64,000 nt of DNA from Cohnella sp. WQ 127256 (GCF_024519285.1 NZ_JAMZCY010000003.1:124001-188000), one strand, 5' to 3'. Positions 26,932 through 36,402 are shown, counted from the stretch's first letter. Numbers and translations are program-made. Notes: generated by a model not told the origin, from the sequence alone.

Positions 26932-27915
26932 TTACCATTCTAAAATGACGCCTAGGAAAAATTCGGATTTATCCATGATCATCTGCCAAGCTTTCTCCGC
27001 TTCTTTCGCCTTAAACCTATGAGTAATTAAAGGTAAAGTCTGCAGCCAGCCATCCCGAATACCGATAAGAGTATCCTCCATTCTCTGTTCTGTCCATCCG
27101 GATGGGCTATGAAGGGTAATTTCCTGCGGGCGCAATTCCTGGATATCGACCATTCCTGTATCGCCTAGAAATCCGGCCGATACCAGATGGCTGTTCAGCT
27201 TCATTGCCGGCTTCAGCTCCCGAAACGTATCCATGGCGCCAACCGTGTCGACGACGACAGCAATATCGGTACGATCGCCGATCCAATCCTCCAATGCATT
27301 TTGCTTTAAGTTGTAGGAGTGAATCGTGGACGGAAGCAGGGCTAATCTTTGGTCGTGCCTGCCCAGCACGGTGACAACCGCTCCCCTATGAGCAAGGGTT
27401 TGTGCAGCCCATTGGCCGACCATTCCGTCACCGATCACGACTGCAACATCACCCGGTGAAACCGTAGGGCGGATGCCGCAATTGTATCCGACCTGAGTGA
27501 GCACCATACCGCTATATGCGATAGGATCTGCGTTCTCAGGTAGTTTCCAAACTTGGCTTTCATGGGTGACAGAAGGATTGATATGGCCGCCGGAGTCGAA
27601 CATCATACCGCTTACCATACTGACAGAAGCGAACACGCGGTCGCCAGGTGCTAGGCCTTTGACCTGATCACCTACGCTCTGTACAATACCAACCTTCTGG
27701 TAACCCGCGACTTGAGGGAAAGGTAAGATGTCATCTGGTCGGGTCACCTGTTCTCCAGAAATTCTCTCTCCATATAAGAAAGAAGATTCTGTACCGTTGC
27801 TGATCCAAGAATACTCGAGGTCGATGACGACATCCTCTGGCCCTGGTTCTGGAACCTCGACCTCCATATATTGCACTTGTCTTACACCTGTAAAAACGAC
27901 GGCTTGAGCTCGCAT
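26932..27915 (-). CDS. Zinc-binding alcohol dehydrogenase-like MDR protein
   Basis: 327 residues of the medium-chain dehydrogenase/reductase fold. It has an N-terminal GroES-like domain (EVPEPGPEDVVIDLE, then GTESSFLYG) and a Rossmann domain with VVIGDGMVGQWAAQTL (about 160-175). The usual structural-zinc cysteine cluster is absent and the catalytic Cys-His pair is not the standard one, which matches the BchC-like and sugar-processing MDR subgroup. It probably oxidises or reduces a sugar or polyol. It starts 1 base after the upstream MDR gene stop. Confidence 0.8.
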   Translation of the reverse strand: MRAQAVVFTGVRQVQYMEVEVPEPGPEDVVIDLEYSWISNGTESSFLYGERISGEQVTRPDDILPFPQVAGYQKVGIVQSVGDQVKGLAPGDRVFASVSMVSGMMFDSGGHINPSVTHESQVWKLPENADPIAYSGMVLTQVGYNCGIRPTVSPGDVAVVIGDGMVGQWAAQTLAHRGAVVTVLGRHDQRLALLPSTIHSYNLKQNALEDWIGDRTDIAVVVDTVGAMDTFRELKPAMKLNSHLVSAGFLGDTGMVDIQELRPQEITLHSPSGWTEQRMEDTLIGIRDGWLQTLPLITHRFKAKEAEKAWQMIMDKSEFFLGVILEW

Positions 27916-27916
27916 G

Positions 27917-28885
27917 TTAAACCTCCTCCGTACTTTTGACGAAATCGGTTGTAGGGTAGGAATACACTTTGATTGCTTCTTGTTTTACTAACAAATCTAT
28001 CGTTTCTTGATAGCGATAAAGAGGTACATGATGGGTTTGCAAGCATTCGGTGTTCAAGCCTTTATTCACCACCAGATCGAGTAGGAGGGCTTGATCTGCT
28101 TCTCCGAATTTCCGGTATTGATAGGACTCCAGCTTAATGCCTTTAAACCAGAGATGCCCACCGTAACGGACTTCGCCCTTCAGTACGCCGAAGATGACGA
28201 GATGCGAGTCAATCCTCTCGAGTAGGCTTTGTACGGAAGCCGAAGCACCGACGCAATCGTAACCGAGGTCGAAGCGTTCCTCTCCTAAGTCATCCGAATG
28301 CTTAGCTAATCCAATTCCTAGATCGTTAACATAAGCAATTCTCTCTCTATTAATATCCACAGCGGTGACATTGGACGCCCCCATTAATCGGGCGGCTTGC
28401 ATCGCGAGCATCCCCGCTGGTCCAAGACCTGATACCAGCATCGACTTTCCTGTGAGGTCGCCGAACTGCAGTAGTCCTATTAATACGCACTTTAATAACT
28501 CAAACGATACAGCCTGCTTCCATTCCACGGCATCTGGGAGCTTAATCAACTCGTGAGTATGATAATTCAAATATTCGGCATAAGCGCCATTGCCGATCAG
28601 ATGCTCCAATGCCGCTACGCGGTCGCCAACCTTCAGAGACTGAACCTTACTCCCCACTGCAATGACCGTTCCTGCCATTTCATGTCCGGGGAATCCAGGG
28701 AGTAGAGGGTATTCTGGCTGCTTGGAAGCATCGAACATGTCCTTACCGCCCATCATGCTCATATCCCAACGCGGGCATGTAGACACGATCTCAATTTGTA
28801 CTGTCACTTGATCCTCTTGGGGATTCTCCAATGGTATATCAATGATTTCGAAGGTGTTCGCGCCGATAATTTGTAGTGTTTTAAT
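27917..28885 (-). CDS. MDR dehydrogenase, threonine/sorbitol dehydrogenase-like, with apparent ATT start
   Basis: About 322 residues. It has a GroES-like domain with FPGHEMAGTV (His-Glu zinc ligand) and DRVAALEHLIGNGAYAEY, and a Rossmann domain with LVSGLGPAGMLAMQAARLMG. The coding similarity extends upstream of the first TTG (28831): in-frame residues KTLQIIGANTFEIIDIP are the expected first strand of this family. The frame is open only to a TAG at 28897 and contains no ATG, GTG or TTG in the right place. An ATT at 28885 sits where the family's ATG is, with AGTAGG 8 bases upstream. It is the first gene of a three-gene operon divergent from an AraC regulator. Confidence 0.8.
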   Translation of the reverse strand: MKTLQIIGANTFEIIDIPLENPQEDQVTVQIEIVSTCPRWDMSMMGGKDMFDASKQPEYPLLPGFPGHEMAGTVIAVGSKVQSLKVGDRVAALEHLIGNGAYAEYLNYHTHELIKLPDAVEWKQAVSFELLKCVLIGLLQFGDLTGKSMLVSGLGPAGMLAMQAARLMGASNVTAVDINRERIAYVNDLGIGLAKHSDDLGEERFDLGYDCVGASASVQSLLERIDSHLVIFGVLKGEVRYGGHLWFKGIKLESYQYRKFGEADQALLLDLVVNKGLNTECLQTHHVPLYRYQETIDLLVKQEAIKVYSYPTTDFVKSTEEV

Positions 28886-29075
28886 GAAAATCGCCTACTT
28901 TCATTTTCTAAGTATTGAACTGGATTCATTTAAGTGTACAATAGAGATGGAGAATAGTATTTGCACTTGATAGTCTTATTTATTTTAAATTTAATCCTGT
29001 TTAACAGTCGAATATAGCCTTTTAGATATTTATCATTTGAACAATATTGACATTAATTGTTTGAGGGAGATTGCA

Positions 29076-29945
29076 ATGAAAATCAGATATTGCGGCGCTG
29101 GGACCATAGCTCGATCAGCAGAGTCTCCGGGTGGGGGAATGCATCCCTCGAGCCATGAGATTCTCTACATTACCGGAGGGAAAGTAAGATTTAAATGGAG
29201 GGGAAATACATGTGATGCCGAGGCGCCGGCCGTGTTCATTCTATCTGCGTCCACCCCACATGAGCTGATGAGCTTGGATGCCGAAGCGAAGTTCCGCTTC
29301 CTGGAGCTTGATGAGTTGGAGGAATTCCCGTTCACCAACATGCAGGTAGATGATTGGAATTTCATGCAGGCACGTAAGGATATTTATTCAAGAACGATGC
29401 TGGCTTCCTCCATTATTCAATCTCTTGATTTTGTCTATCATCTTCAATCGACGGGATTGGCTATGCAAGATTCGCATCTCGGCGAGGTATGTTTATTGGA
29501 AATCTCTAAAACATACAAGCTTATTGCGCATATTTTGGGGGACCCTGGGAAGGGTTCTGCCGAAGGAGACCGTAAGGTGAAGCATAAGTCTCGCGCAGCG
29601 GTTGATTTGTTGATCGATTATATGGATTGGCGGTATAAGGAAAATGTGACATTAGAGACACTTGCAGAAATCGTTGCTCTAGATCCTTCTTATCTCGTGC
29701 GGCTGTTCAAGAAACACATGAAAATGACGCCGTTCGAATACCTTCGCGATCTGCGCTTGAAGGCGGCTGCCAGTTATTTGTCTGGAAGCGACATGCCCAT
29801 TAGTACCATCGTTCAGGAGACGGGATTCGCCAGCGTCCATTACTTTACTCGGTTATTTAAAGCCAGCTACGGGCAAAGCCCAGCAGAATGGCGTAAGCAG
29901 CTGAAAGGACCGGAATCAAGCGTAAACGGCATTCGCCGTCCTTAG
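29076..29945 (+). CDS. AraC-family transcriptional regulator
   Basis: 289 residues from the ATG at 29076 (GAGGGAG about 6 bases upstream; a TTG at 29037 is less likely). N-terminal cupin sensor: HPSSHEILYITGGKVRF and the loop SASTPHELMSL. C-terminal double HTH: VTLETLAEIVALDPSYLVRL and MPISTIVQETGFASVHYFTRLF, ending in GQSPAEWRKQ. It is divergent from the MDR-MDR-SGNH operon with about 190 bases between, so it is the probable regulator of that operon. Confidence 0.9.
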   Translation: MKIRYCGAGTIARSAESPGGGMHPSSHEILYITGGKVRFKWRGNTCDAEAPAVFILSASTPHELMSLDAEAKFRFLELDELEEFPFTNMQVDDWNFMQARKDIYSRTMLASSIIQSLDFVYHLQSTGLAMQDSHLGEVCLLEISKTYKLIAHILGDPGKGSAEGDRKVKHKSRAAVDLLIDYMDWRYKENVTLETLAEIVALDPSYLVRLFKKHMKMTPFEYLRDLRLKAAASYLSGSDMPISTIVQETGFASVHYFTRLFKASYGQSPAEWRKQLKGPESSVNGIRRP

Positions 29946-29974
29946 GGATGGCGGATGAACGTATATGTCGGAGA

Positions 29975-30015
29975 CGATTCAGAAAAGGTTAGCGGATTTT
30001 AACCTTTCTGAATCG
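29975..30015 (+). terminator. Long hairpin after the AraC gene
   Basis: CGATTCAGAAAAGGTTA (29975-29991) pairs with TTAACCTTTCTGAATCG (29999-30015), 16 pairs with one bulged A. The tail TTGAAAAATCC has no U-run. It may be a weak terminator, or a dyad regulator site just upstream of the next lipoprotein gene. Confidence 0.5.
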
Positions 30016-30038
30016 TTGAAAAATCCAATTTAGGGTCG

Positions 30039-31334
30039 GTGAAGCAGTTGAGAAAATCAGCTATGTTCTTATTGGTGGGCATCGTTGGAGCGATGACGAT
30101 CCTAAACGGTTGCCAGAGTGCGAAGACTCCTCCTACGACACCTACACCTCAGGAGATCATTAAGCTGCGGGTGTCCGGTTACAAGGCGGGCTCTGAGATT
30201 GGCGCGATACCAGAGCTAAACGATCAGTTCATGAAGGAGAATCCCGGGATTCAGGTTATATACGAAGGAATGCCGGGAGTCCCGTATTCCAAGTACATTA
30301 AGAACAAATTCGCGGTGAATGATGCACCTGATGTGATCATGCTTCACCCTGGAGAAGAGCACTGGGGATATGCCAAACTCGGGTTCATTCGCGATTTGAG
30401 CGAAGAGCCATGGGCGACTCAATTTACGCCGACAGCATTGGAAGCCGTCTCGCTTGACGGTAAGGTGTATGGGACGCCTAATGATACGGTCGTGCTCGGC
30501 GTCTATTACAACAAAGATTTGTTTAAGAAGCTTTCTTTGCAAACGCCTACAAACTGGAGCGAGTTTCTGGCCGTATGCGCCCGGTTGAAGGAAGCGGGGA
30601 TAACACCAATTTCCATCGGAAACTATGATGGCTGGATGACATTGGTTTCCTTATTCGCGATGGGCTCCTCTCTAATTCAAGATCCGGACTTTAACCGGAA
30701 AATTAACGCTAGGGAGATCAAGTTCAACGGGACGTGGAACGAGATGACGAAGATGTGGTTTGCATTGAACGATATCGGCTATTTAACGCCGAACAGTACG
30801 ACGGTGACGATGGATCAAGCGCAGAAGGAATTTACCGACGGACATGCGGGGATGTTCATTAACGGTAGCTGGGCGTTGGACGGTTTGTTGAAAGCAAACC
30901 CTGATTATAAGCTCGGAATGTTCGCGATGCCGGCTGCTTCCACCAAGGAAGGAACAGTCTTGACTGTGGCTGCGGGAACGACATGGGCGATTAACAACAA
31001 AACGAAGCAATTGGATGCCGCACTCAAATATTTGGATTTCTGGGCCAGAGAGCAAACGTTGAGGCAATGGACGCAAACTCAGGGCGCGTTCCTAACTTTA
31101 CGGGGAGCGGAAAGCGATGTGCCAGCGGAATTGAGTGAAATATACGGATTCATCGAGGAGGGTCGTATTCACGAATATTTGTCTAATCGCTGGGAACAAA
31201 GCGGACCCGCCGTCGATGAATTGATGGCTTCGGTCCAGGGGGTATATTTGGATGCCCTGACTATTGAAGAAATGCTAACAAACGTGGACGACGCATGGGA
31301 TAGATCGGCCAGCAAGGGAGGAGGATTCCGATAG
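30039..31334 (+). CDS. Family-1 extracellular solute-binding lipoprotein
   Basis: 431 residues with a GTG start (TTG at 30048 is the alternative). Signal helix MFLLVGIVGAMTIL and lipobox ILNGC (Cys near 25) are followed by a sugar-binding fold with typical KLRVSGYKAGSEI, TNWSEFLAVCARLKEAGITP and GMFINGSWALDG. There are no permease genes beside it; instead the next gene is a YesM-type kinase. This fits binding proteins that present sugar to the kinase rather than, or as well as, to a transporter. Its last codons contain the AGGAGG for the kinase. Confidence 0.88.
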   Translation: MKQLRKSAMFLLVGIVGAMTILNGCQSAKTPPTTPTPQEIIKLRVSGYKAGSEIGAIPELNDQFMKENPGIQVIYEGMPGVPYSKYIKNKFAVNDAPDVIMLHPGEEHWGYAKLGFIRDLSEEPWATQFTPTALEAVSLDGKVYGTPNDTVVLGVYYNKDLFKKLSLQTPTNWSEFLAVCARLKEAGITPISIGNYDGWMTLVSLFAMGSSLIQDPDFNRKINAREIKFNGTWNEMTKMWFALNDIGYLTPNSTTVTMDQAQKEFTDGHAGMFINGSWALDGLLKANPDYKLGMFAMPAASTKEGTVLTVAAGTTWAINNKTKQLDAALKYLDFWAREQTLRQWTQTQGAFLTLRGAESDVPAELSEIYGFIEEGRIHEYLSNRWEQSGPAVDELMASVQGVYLDALTIEEMLTNVDDAWDRSASKGGGFR

Positions 31335-33127
31335 ACCGAATCCGCATCGGCCATTGGAGCCTGGACAAGAAGCTGATCGCGATGTATGCGTTGATGATTC
31401 TATTACCTATGCTCGTAGTAACCTTCCTAGGCTTTCAAACCTACAATTCGAACATGAAGAAGAAGGCGAGTGCCTTCAGCTTGGAGCTGTTAACGCAGCT
31501 CGGTAAGAACGTAGACAACTATTATCATGAATTGGAACGGATATCGACGACCTTCTCGATGGATGCTGGCGTAGAGGAAGCTTTGATGACGGAGAAGGAC
31601 TCGCCCTCAGAACGTTATACGGAAAAGAAAATCATCGACCAAGCGTTAATGAACATCGTTCTTATCCCATTCCAGGATGTCCTCGGCACGTATTTGATTA
31701 AGCCGAACGGCGACATTTTCTCCCGTTACGGGTCAGGACAACAGGTAGACTATAACGGATTTCGACAGGAAACATGGTATGAAGAGGCGTTGATGGCTGG
31801 GGGGAAGGGCGTGCTCCTTTCGACGGCAAGAACAAAGAGCATAGAAGGAAGGGAAGAGCTGGCTTTTTCTTTTCTTCGGAGTGTAATCGACGTCGACAAA
31901 AATCAGTCCGCGGGCGTTTTTCGTATGGATATCAATTTGAACGGACTAAAGGAAATTTTCGAGAATGTTCGTGGAGGTACAGGACAGGAGCTGCTGATCG
32001 TCGATTCGCAAGGTCGGATTATCTATGATCGGGACGAGTCCAAGATCACTCACATATTCCCCATCGCCTTGGACATGGAATCAGACAGCGTTGAGGAAAG
32101 AATCGAAGGCCAGGAAGCGATGATCAACTATGTAACAGCCCCCTATTCGGGTTGGAAAATCGCTAACGTAATCCCCATCAGGGAACTGACCCAGGGCATC
32201 GAAATCATTCGAAATATTTTATGGACCTTGACGGGAGTAGCCGTGCTGCTGTCTATTGCGCTTTCTTTATTCCTTACCCGAAGGCTCCTGTACCCATTGA
32301 AGAAAATGCAATCCTTGATGTACAAGGTGGAGAACGGGGACTATTCTGTCCAATTCAAGGCCCATTCGAATGATGAGATTGGTAAGCTTGCGGGTAGCTT
32401 TAATCACATGGTCAAGAAGGTAAACGAGCTTGTCCGTCATGTATTCGTCATCCGGATTCTGAAGAGGGAAGCCGATTTCAAAGTTTTGCAGAGTAAAATC
32501 AACCCGCATTTCCTGTATAACACGCTCGAATCGATCAGCATGAAAGCGGAAGTGGATAACAACTACGAAGTTGCAGATATGATCTCGAGATTAGGTCGCC
32601 TGTTCCGAATGACCATTAATCACGACCGGGAGCTGATCCTGTTTGCCAAGGAAATGGAGTACGTTGAGAACTACGTACAGCTCCAGAAGATCCGTTTTAA
32701 AGGTTTGGTTTTCGATGTCGAGATCGCTCCGGAAGTCATGACGTCCTTCATCCTGCCATGGACGATTCAGCCTTTGGTTGAGAATGCGATTATCCATGGA
32801 CTCTCCCCATTGAATCATGAAGGGCGAATTATAATTGAAGGCAGACTAGAGGGCGACGATATCGTGATTCGGATTAAGGATAACGGAATCGGATTAGACG
32901 AGAAGAAGGCAAGAGATATTCAGGCTCAATTATTGACCGACACCGACAAGCTAGAGGATGAAATTCATATTGGCTTAAAAAATATTTCCGATCGTATTCG
33001 GTATTATTTCGGTGATCGATATGGCTTGACTTTAAGTGGCAAAAAAGGCCAAGGAACGACTGTTGAGCTTAGAATGAAAAATTTGAAGGAAGAAGGTGAA
33101 CTGCGTGCCGAAGATCATGGTCATTGA
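31331..33127 (+). CDS. YesM-type sensor histidine kinase, apparent ATA start
   Basis: About 598 residues. The frame runs upstream of the ATG at 31382: the extra residues IGHWSLDKKLIAMYALM are what kinases of this group have before TM helix 1. AGGAGG at 31319-31324 is followed 6 bases later by ATA (31331), which overlaps the lipoprotein's TAG stop (ATAG). No ATG, GTG or TTG is in place, and the ATG at 31382 has no ribosome site. TM1 lies at about 17-37; the extracellular domain, TM2 (about 290-310) and HAMP follow. The H-box is SKINPHFLYNTLESISMKA and the HATPase has DNGIGLDEK. It overlaps the regulator gene. Confidence 0.88.
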   Translation: MDRIRIGHWSLDKKLIAMYALMILLPMLVVTFLGFQTYNSNMKKKASAFSLELLTQLGKNVDNYYHELERISTTFSMDAGVEEALMTEKDSPSERYTEKKIIDQALMNIVLIPFQDVLGTYLIKPNGDIFSRYGSGQQVDYNGFRQETWYEEALMAGGKGVLLSTARTKSIEGREELAFSFLRSVIDVDKNQSAGVFRMDINLNGLKEIFENVRGGTGQELLIVDSQGRIIYDRDESKITHIFPIALDMESDSVEERIEGQEAMINYVTAPYSGWKIANVIPIRELTQGIEIIRNILWTLTGVAVLLSIALSLFLTRRLLYPLKKMQSLMYKVENGDYSVQFKAHSNDEIGKLAGSFNHMVKKVNELVRHVFVIRILKREADFKVLQSKINPHFLYNTLESISMKAEVDNNYEVADMISRLGRLFRMTINHDRELILFAKEMEYVENYVQLQKIRFKGLVFDVEIAPEVMTSFILPWTIQPLVENAIIHGLSPLNHEGRIIIEGRLEGDDIVIRIKDNGIGLDEKKARDIQAQLLTDTDKLEDEIHIGLKNISDRIRYYFGDRYGLTLSGKKGQGTTVELRMKNLKEEGELRAEDHGH

Positions 33128-34697
33128 TGACGAGGAGATGATTCGCGCAGGGATCGTTTCCATCATTAGACGGCTTGCACCGCAATGGCATGTTAGTGAG
33201 TGTAAGGATGCAGAAAGTGCGATGCAAAGCCTGAACTCGGATAAACCGGATCTTATGCTTATCGATGTTTCCATGCCAGGAATGGATGGATTAGAGCTTG
33301 CTCATTTTCTGAAAGAAAAATTTCCTGATATTCTGAAAATCGTGCTAACCGGCCATGATAAATTTTCTTATGTTCAAAATGCATTGCGCGCCGAGGTTCT
33401 GGACTATTTGTTGAAGCCGATTATCCGCGAGGAGCTCGTTGAAGCTTTGGAGAAAGCCGAACGGTTGATTGGTGAGCGCGTCCATAATCGCCAACAAGCC
33501 GCGGAGGCAAGGGCACAAAGATTGCAACATTCGTTAGTGGATCTTCTTTGCGGTTTGCAAGAGTCGGAGGATCAATTGAAAAGGATTTTAATCGAGGAGG
33601 GGTGGCAGCTCGAGTCGGTGGAGTACTCTCTCCTGGTGTTCGTTGGAGACGACGATGGGTTTATCGGGCAAGGGGAAAAGCTGTCGCAGCGGGTAGAGGC
33701 ATTCCAATCTATATTCGGGCAAGAGGATCATACCTTTGCTTTCTTCTCAGACTCCCGCCATTTCTTCGTATTCAGCTCGGGGACGGCTCTCCCGGTAGAT
33801 GATATGTGGGGCTGGTGGTTGAGAACATGGTCGTCCACCACGACGGACGCATCGTTGGGCGGCGAAGCGTTAATCTGGGGAGGAGGTGCTTCATTCGTCT
33901 CGTTGGCAGAGCTGCCCGAGGTATACGGGAACCTGATTCATCAAATGAATAGATCGGAGAACGGACGCAAGAAACCGGATACCGTAAACGGAGCCAACAA
34001 AGATCGGATTGATCAAGAGAACCGGCTTCGAGCCGCTTTAGAGACGAACGACTTCGAAGCCCTTATGAATTTTTTTCAGGCGGGCTTTAAGAAGATCAAA
34101 CAGCAGGCTTCGGAGCAACCTTCCATGATGCGGCTGGGGATGTTTCATTTCTTATTGCTTATCCTTCTGCCCGTACTGACCAAGACGGAATCGAAGCTGA
34201 GCTTAGCTATGCGGGAGACTGTTGCTGACGTGCTTTCTAGACTGTCCTTGCCCGGATCGACGATTCATCTAATGTCGATTATATCCGAGTTCGAGAATCA
34301 GCTTCGAACGCTGGCAACCCATTTACCGGATAATACGGAGCAGAACAAAGTGATCGAAACGGTCAAAGCCTATATCGGCAAGAACTATGCGGACAAGACA
34401 TTGTGTTTGGAAACGTTGTCCAAAGTTGTGCATATGAACGGGAATTACGTCAGCAATCTCTTCAAGGAAGTTACCGGCGAGAATTATCTCGTTTATTTGA
34501 CATCGGCCCGGATGGAGCAGGCCAAGAGAATGCTTCGGGACACGACGCTGAAAACCTATGAGGTCGCCGATAGCACTGGGTATTCATCGACGAAATATTT
34601 CTGTAAGGTGTTCCGGAAAATGCACGGAATGACGCCTTCGGAATACCGTAATCGCTCACAAGGTTCGGAAGGATCGGATAAAACGTCTGTAGATTAG
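33105..34697 (+). CDS. YesN-type response regulator (receiver plus AraC HTH)
   Basis: 530 residues from a GTG at 33105 (AGAAGG 8 bases upstream; GTG at 33096 is the alternative). Receiver domain: VIDDEEM, phospho-Asp in LMLIDVSMPGMDG (about residue 54), lysine in YLLKPIIRE. C-terminal AraC domain (about 420-520): KTLCLETLSKVVHMNGNYVSNL, then YEVADSTGYSSTKYFCKVF and GMTPSEYRN. It is probably phosphorylated by the overlapping kinase, and may switch on the GH38 operon that starts 260 bases downstream. Confidence 0.9.
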   Translation: MPKIMVIDDEEMIRAGIVSIIRRLAPQWHVSECKDAESAMQSLNSDKPDLMLIDVSMPGMDGLELAHFLKEKFPDILKIVLTGHDKFSYVQNALRAEVLDYLLKPIIREELVEALEKAERLIGERVHNRQQAAEARAQRLQHSLVDLLCGLQESEDQLKRILIEEGWQLESVEYSLLVFVGDDDGFIGQGEKLSQRVEAFQSIFGQEDHTFAFFSDSRHFFVFSSGTALPVDDMWGWWLRTWSSTTTDASLGGEALIWGGGASFVSLAELPEVYGNLIHQMNRSENGRKKPDTVNGANKDRIDQENRLRAALETNDFEALMNFFQAGFKKIKQQASEQPSMMRLGMFHFLLLILLPVLTKTESKLSLAMRETVADVLSRLSLPGSTIHLMSIISEFENQLRTLATHLPDNTEQNKVIETVKAYIGKNYADKTLCLETLSKVVHMNGNYVSNLFKEVTGENYLVYLTSARMEQAKRMLRDTTLKTYEVADSTGYSSTKYFCKVFRKMHGMTPSEYRNRSQGSEGSDKTSVD

Positions 34698-34799
34698 TGA
34701 AGTTATCGACCTCGAGCGAGGTGAGCACTGTAACTGTCTCGCAGTAAGCGAGCAATGAAATCGTAAAGTATTTGATTGAAAAAATAATATGAAGTAGAA

Positions 34800-34841
34800 A
34801 ACTGACGTCGATACTCCTTCGGCGTCAGTTTTTTATTTTTT
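34800..34841 (+). terminator. Intrinsic terminator of the YesM/YesN set
   Basis: AACTGACGTCG (34800-34810) pairs with CGGCGTCAGTT (34820-34830, one G-U). A T-rich tail, TTTTATTTTTT, follows. Confidence 0.9.
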
Positions 34842-34894
34842 GGTGATCAATAAACACCTGTAGAAAGTGGCATAAATCATCATTTTAGGTCGTT

Positions 34895-34908
34895 TGAAAG
34901 CACTTTCA
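34895..34908 (+). promoter_or_regulatory. cre-like site before the mannoside operon
   Basis: TGAAAGCACTTTCA matches TGWAANCGNTNWCA except for A in place of the central G. It is near-palindromic and 51 bases upstream of the lipoprotein ATG, in the right place for CcpA repression at or just after the promoter. Confidence 0.55.
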
Positions 34909-34959
34909 GATCCTCTATATTTAGTAAGTAAACCACAAACAGGAGGGGATCAGCAAGAT

Positions 34960-36357
34960 ATGAAAACAAAGAAGATTGTATTTCTAAGCCTGACAGTATT
35001 GCTTTTGCTAGCTGTTGGACTGACCGGATGTGGCGGCTCTAACAAGTCGGCAGAATCGGCTAAACCATCCGCATCTGCCTCTACACCTGCAACTGAAAGT
35101 GCATCAAGCTCCGCGGAAGAGAGCCCGAGCGCGGAAGCGGGACCTACACTTGCAGGGGATTTTGAAGTGCAATACTGTGTTGGCGGATACGGGGATAGCT
35201 GGCAGAAATCGATGGTCAAGCAGTTCAAGGAAAAATATCCGGACGTGAACATCATCGAGTCGGCTGGACCGAAAATCAATGACCAGATGAAGCCCCGCTG
35301 GATTCAAGGTGATCCACCGGATCTTGTCTTTATCGACTGTGCTGGAGGACTGGACGTACTGCAATCGATCAAAGACGGACAACTCATGGATCTGACCGAT
35401 TGGTTGAAGACAGCTCAGAATGTGGATGGAGAGTTAATCTCGGATTTACTGATCGCGCCGGCGGAAGATTTTGGCGGCAAAAATTATACGATCCCGTTCG
35501 TCTTCGGTTCATGGGGAACGTTCTACGATCAAGCGTTGTTCAGAGAGAAGAACTGGGAAGTCCCGACCGATTTTGATAGCTTCCTGGCAGTAAGTGAGAA
35601 AATCAAAGCTTCAGGCATGGAGCCTTACGTTCACACGGGCGTCCACACCGGTTACTTCACGGGAGGATTCTTGTTCCCGGCGATCGTATCCGCTAACGGC
35701 GATGATCCGGCCATCCTGAAGGATATGGCGGATTTGAAGGAAGGCGTGTTCAAGAGCGAGCCTGTCATGAAAGCTCTGCAGCAAATTGTCACCCTGCGCG
35801 ATAAAGGATTTATCGATAAAGCTTCGGGAGCATTGAACCATACCGATTCGCAAATTCAATTCGTGCAGCACAAGGATGCCTTTATCCCGAATGGGCTATG
35901 GGTTGAGAACGAGATGAAGCAGGATACGCCGGCAGGATTCGAATTCGGTATGATTCCTTCCATTACTCAAGCACCAGGCGGTAAATATATCGCCAATCCG
36001 TATACTAGCCCGATCGCGATCGCGAGCAAGGCGAAAAATCCGGAAGCGGCCAAAGCGTTCATTCAATTCATCTATTCCAAGAAAGCGGCAATCGAGTGGG
36101 CTGAGCTCACAGGAGCGTTGTTCAATGTCAAAGTCGACTTGAACGGAAGTAAGGCGAGCGCGCTTTCGATTAGCGCAAGCAAGTATTATAGCAGTCCGGA
36201 TCTCGTCGTCCTGCCTGCCGTGACCAATAACGAGGATGTAAAAAAAGAATGGGAAAACGCGACGCTCGCGTTGACCTACGGCAAAGTTACGCCGGAGGAA
36301 TGGGCGGATCGCGTAGAGAAGGCTGCGGCGAAGGCGCGGGCTAAAAATAAGCAGTAA
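34960..36357 (+). CDS. Extracellular solute-binding lipoprotein (mannoside-type sugar)
   Basis: 465 residues from the ATG at 34960 (AGGAGGGG 11 bases upstream). Signal and lipobox are VGLTGC (Cys near 23), followed by an S/A/E-rich linker (about 24-62) and a family-1 binding fold (FEVQYCVGGYGDSW, NIIESAGPKINDQMK, LVFIDCAGG). It is the first gene of an operon with two permeases, a GH38 mannosidase, a SIS isomerase and a ROK kinase. This suggests uptake of an alpha-mannoside or N-glycan fragment. A perfect hairpin follows the gene. Confidence 0.9.
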   Translation: MKTKKIVFLSLTVLLLLAVGLTGCGGSNKSAESAKPSASASTPATESASSSAEESPSAEAGPTLAGDFEVQYCVGGYGDSWQKSMVKQFKEKYPDVNIIESAGPKINDQMKPRWIQGDPPDLVFIDCAGGLDVLQSIKDGQLMDLTDWLKTAQNVDGELISDLLIAPAEDFGGKNYTIPFVFGSWGTFYDQALFREKNWEVPTDFDSFLAVSEKIKASGMEPYVHTGVHTGYFTGGFLFPAIVSANGDDPAILKDMADLKEGVFKSEPVMKALQQIVTLRDKGFIDKASGALNHTDSQIQFVQHKDAFIPNGLWVENEMKQDTPAGFEFGMIPSITQAPGGKYIANPYTSPIAIASKAKNPEAAKAFIQFIYSKKAAIEWAELTGALFNVKVDLNGSKASALSISASKYYSSPDLVVLPAVTNNEDVKKEWENATLALTYGKVTPEEWADRVEKAAAKARAKNKQ

Positions 36358-36368
36358 ATTTGATTGTT

Positions 36369-36402
36369 GTCGAGGATAAGAGAACCTTCTCTTATCCTCG
36401 AC
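36369..36402 (+). other. Perfect 16-bp intercistronic hairpin
   Basis: GTCGAGGATAAGAGAA (36369-36384) pairs with its exact complement (36387-36402) around two loop bases (effectively a 4-base loop). There is no U-tract. It lies between the binding protein and the first permease and probably gives a stable 3' end to the binding-protein transcript, setting stoichiometry. Confidence 0.65.
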
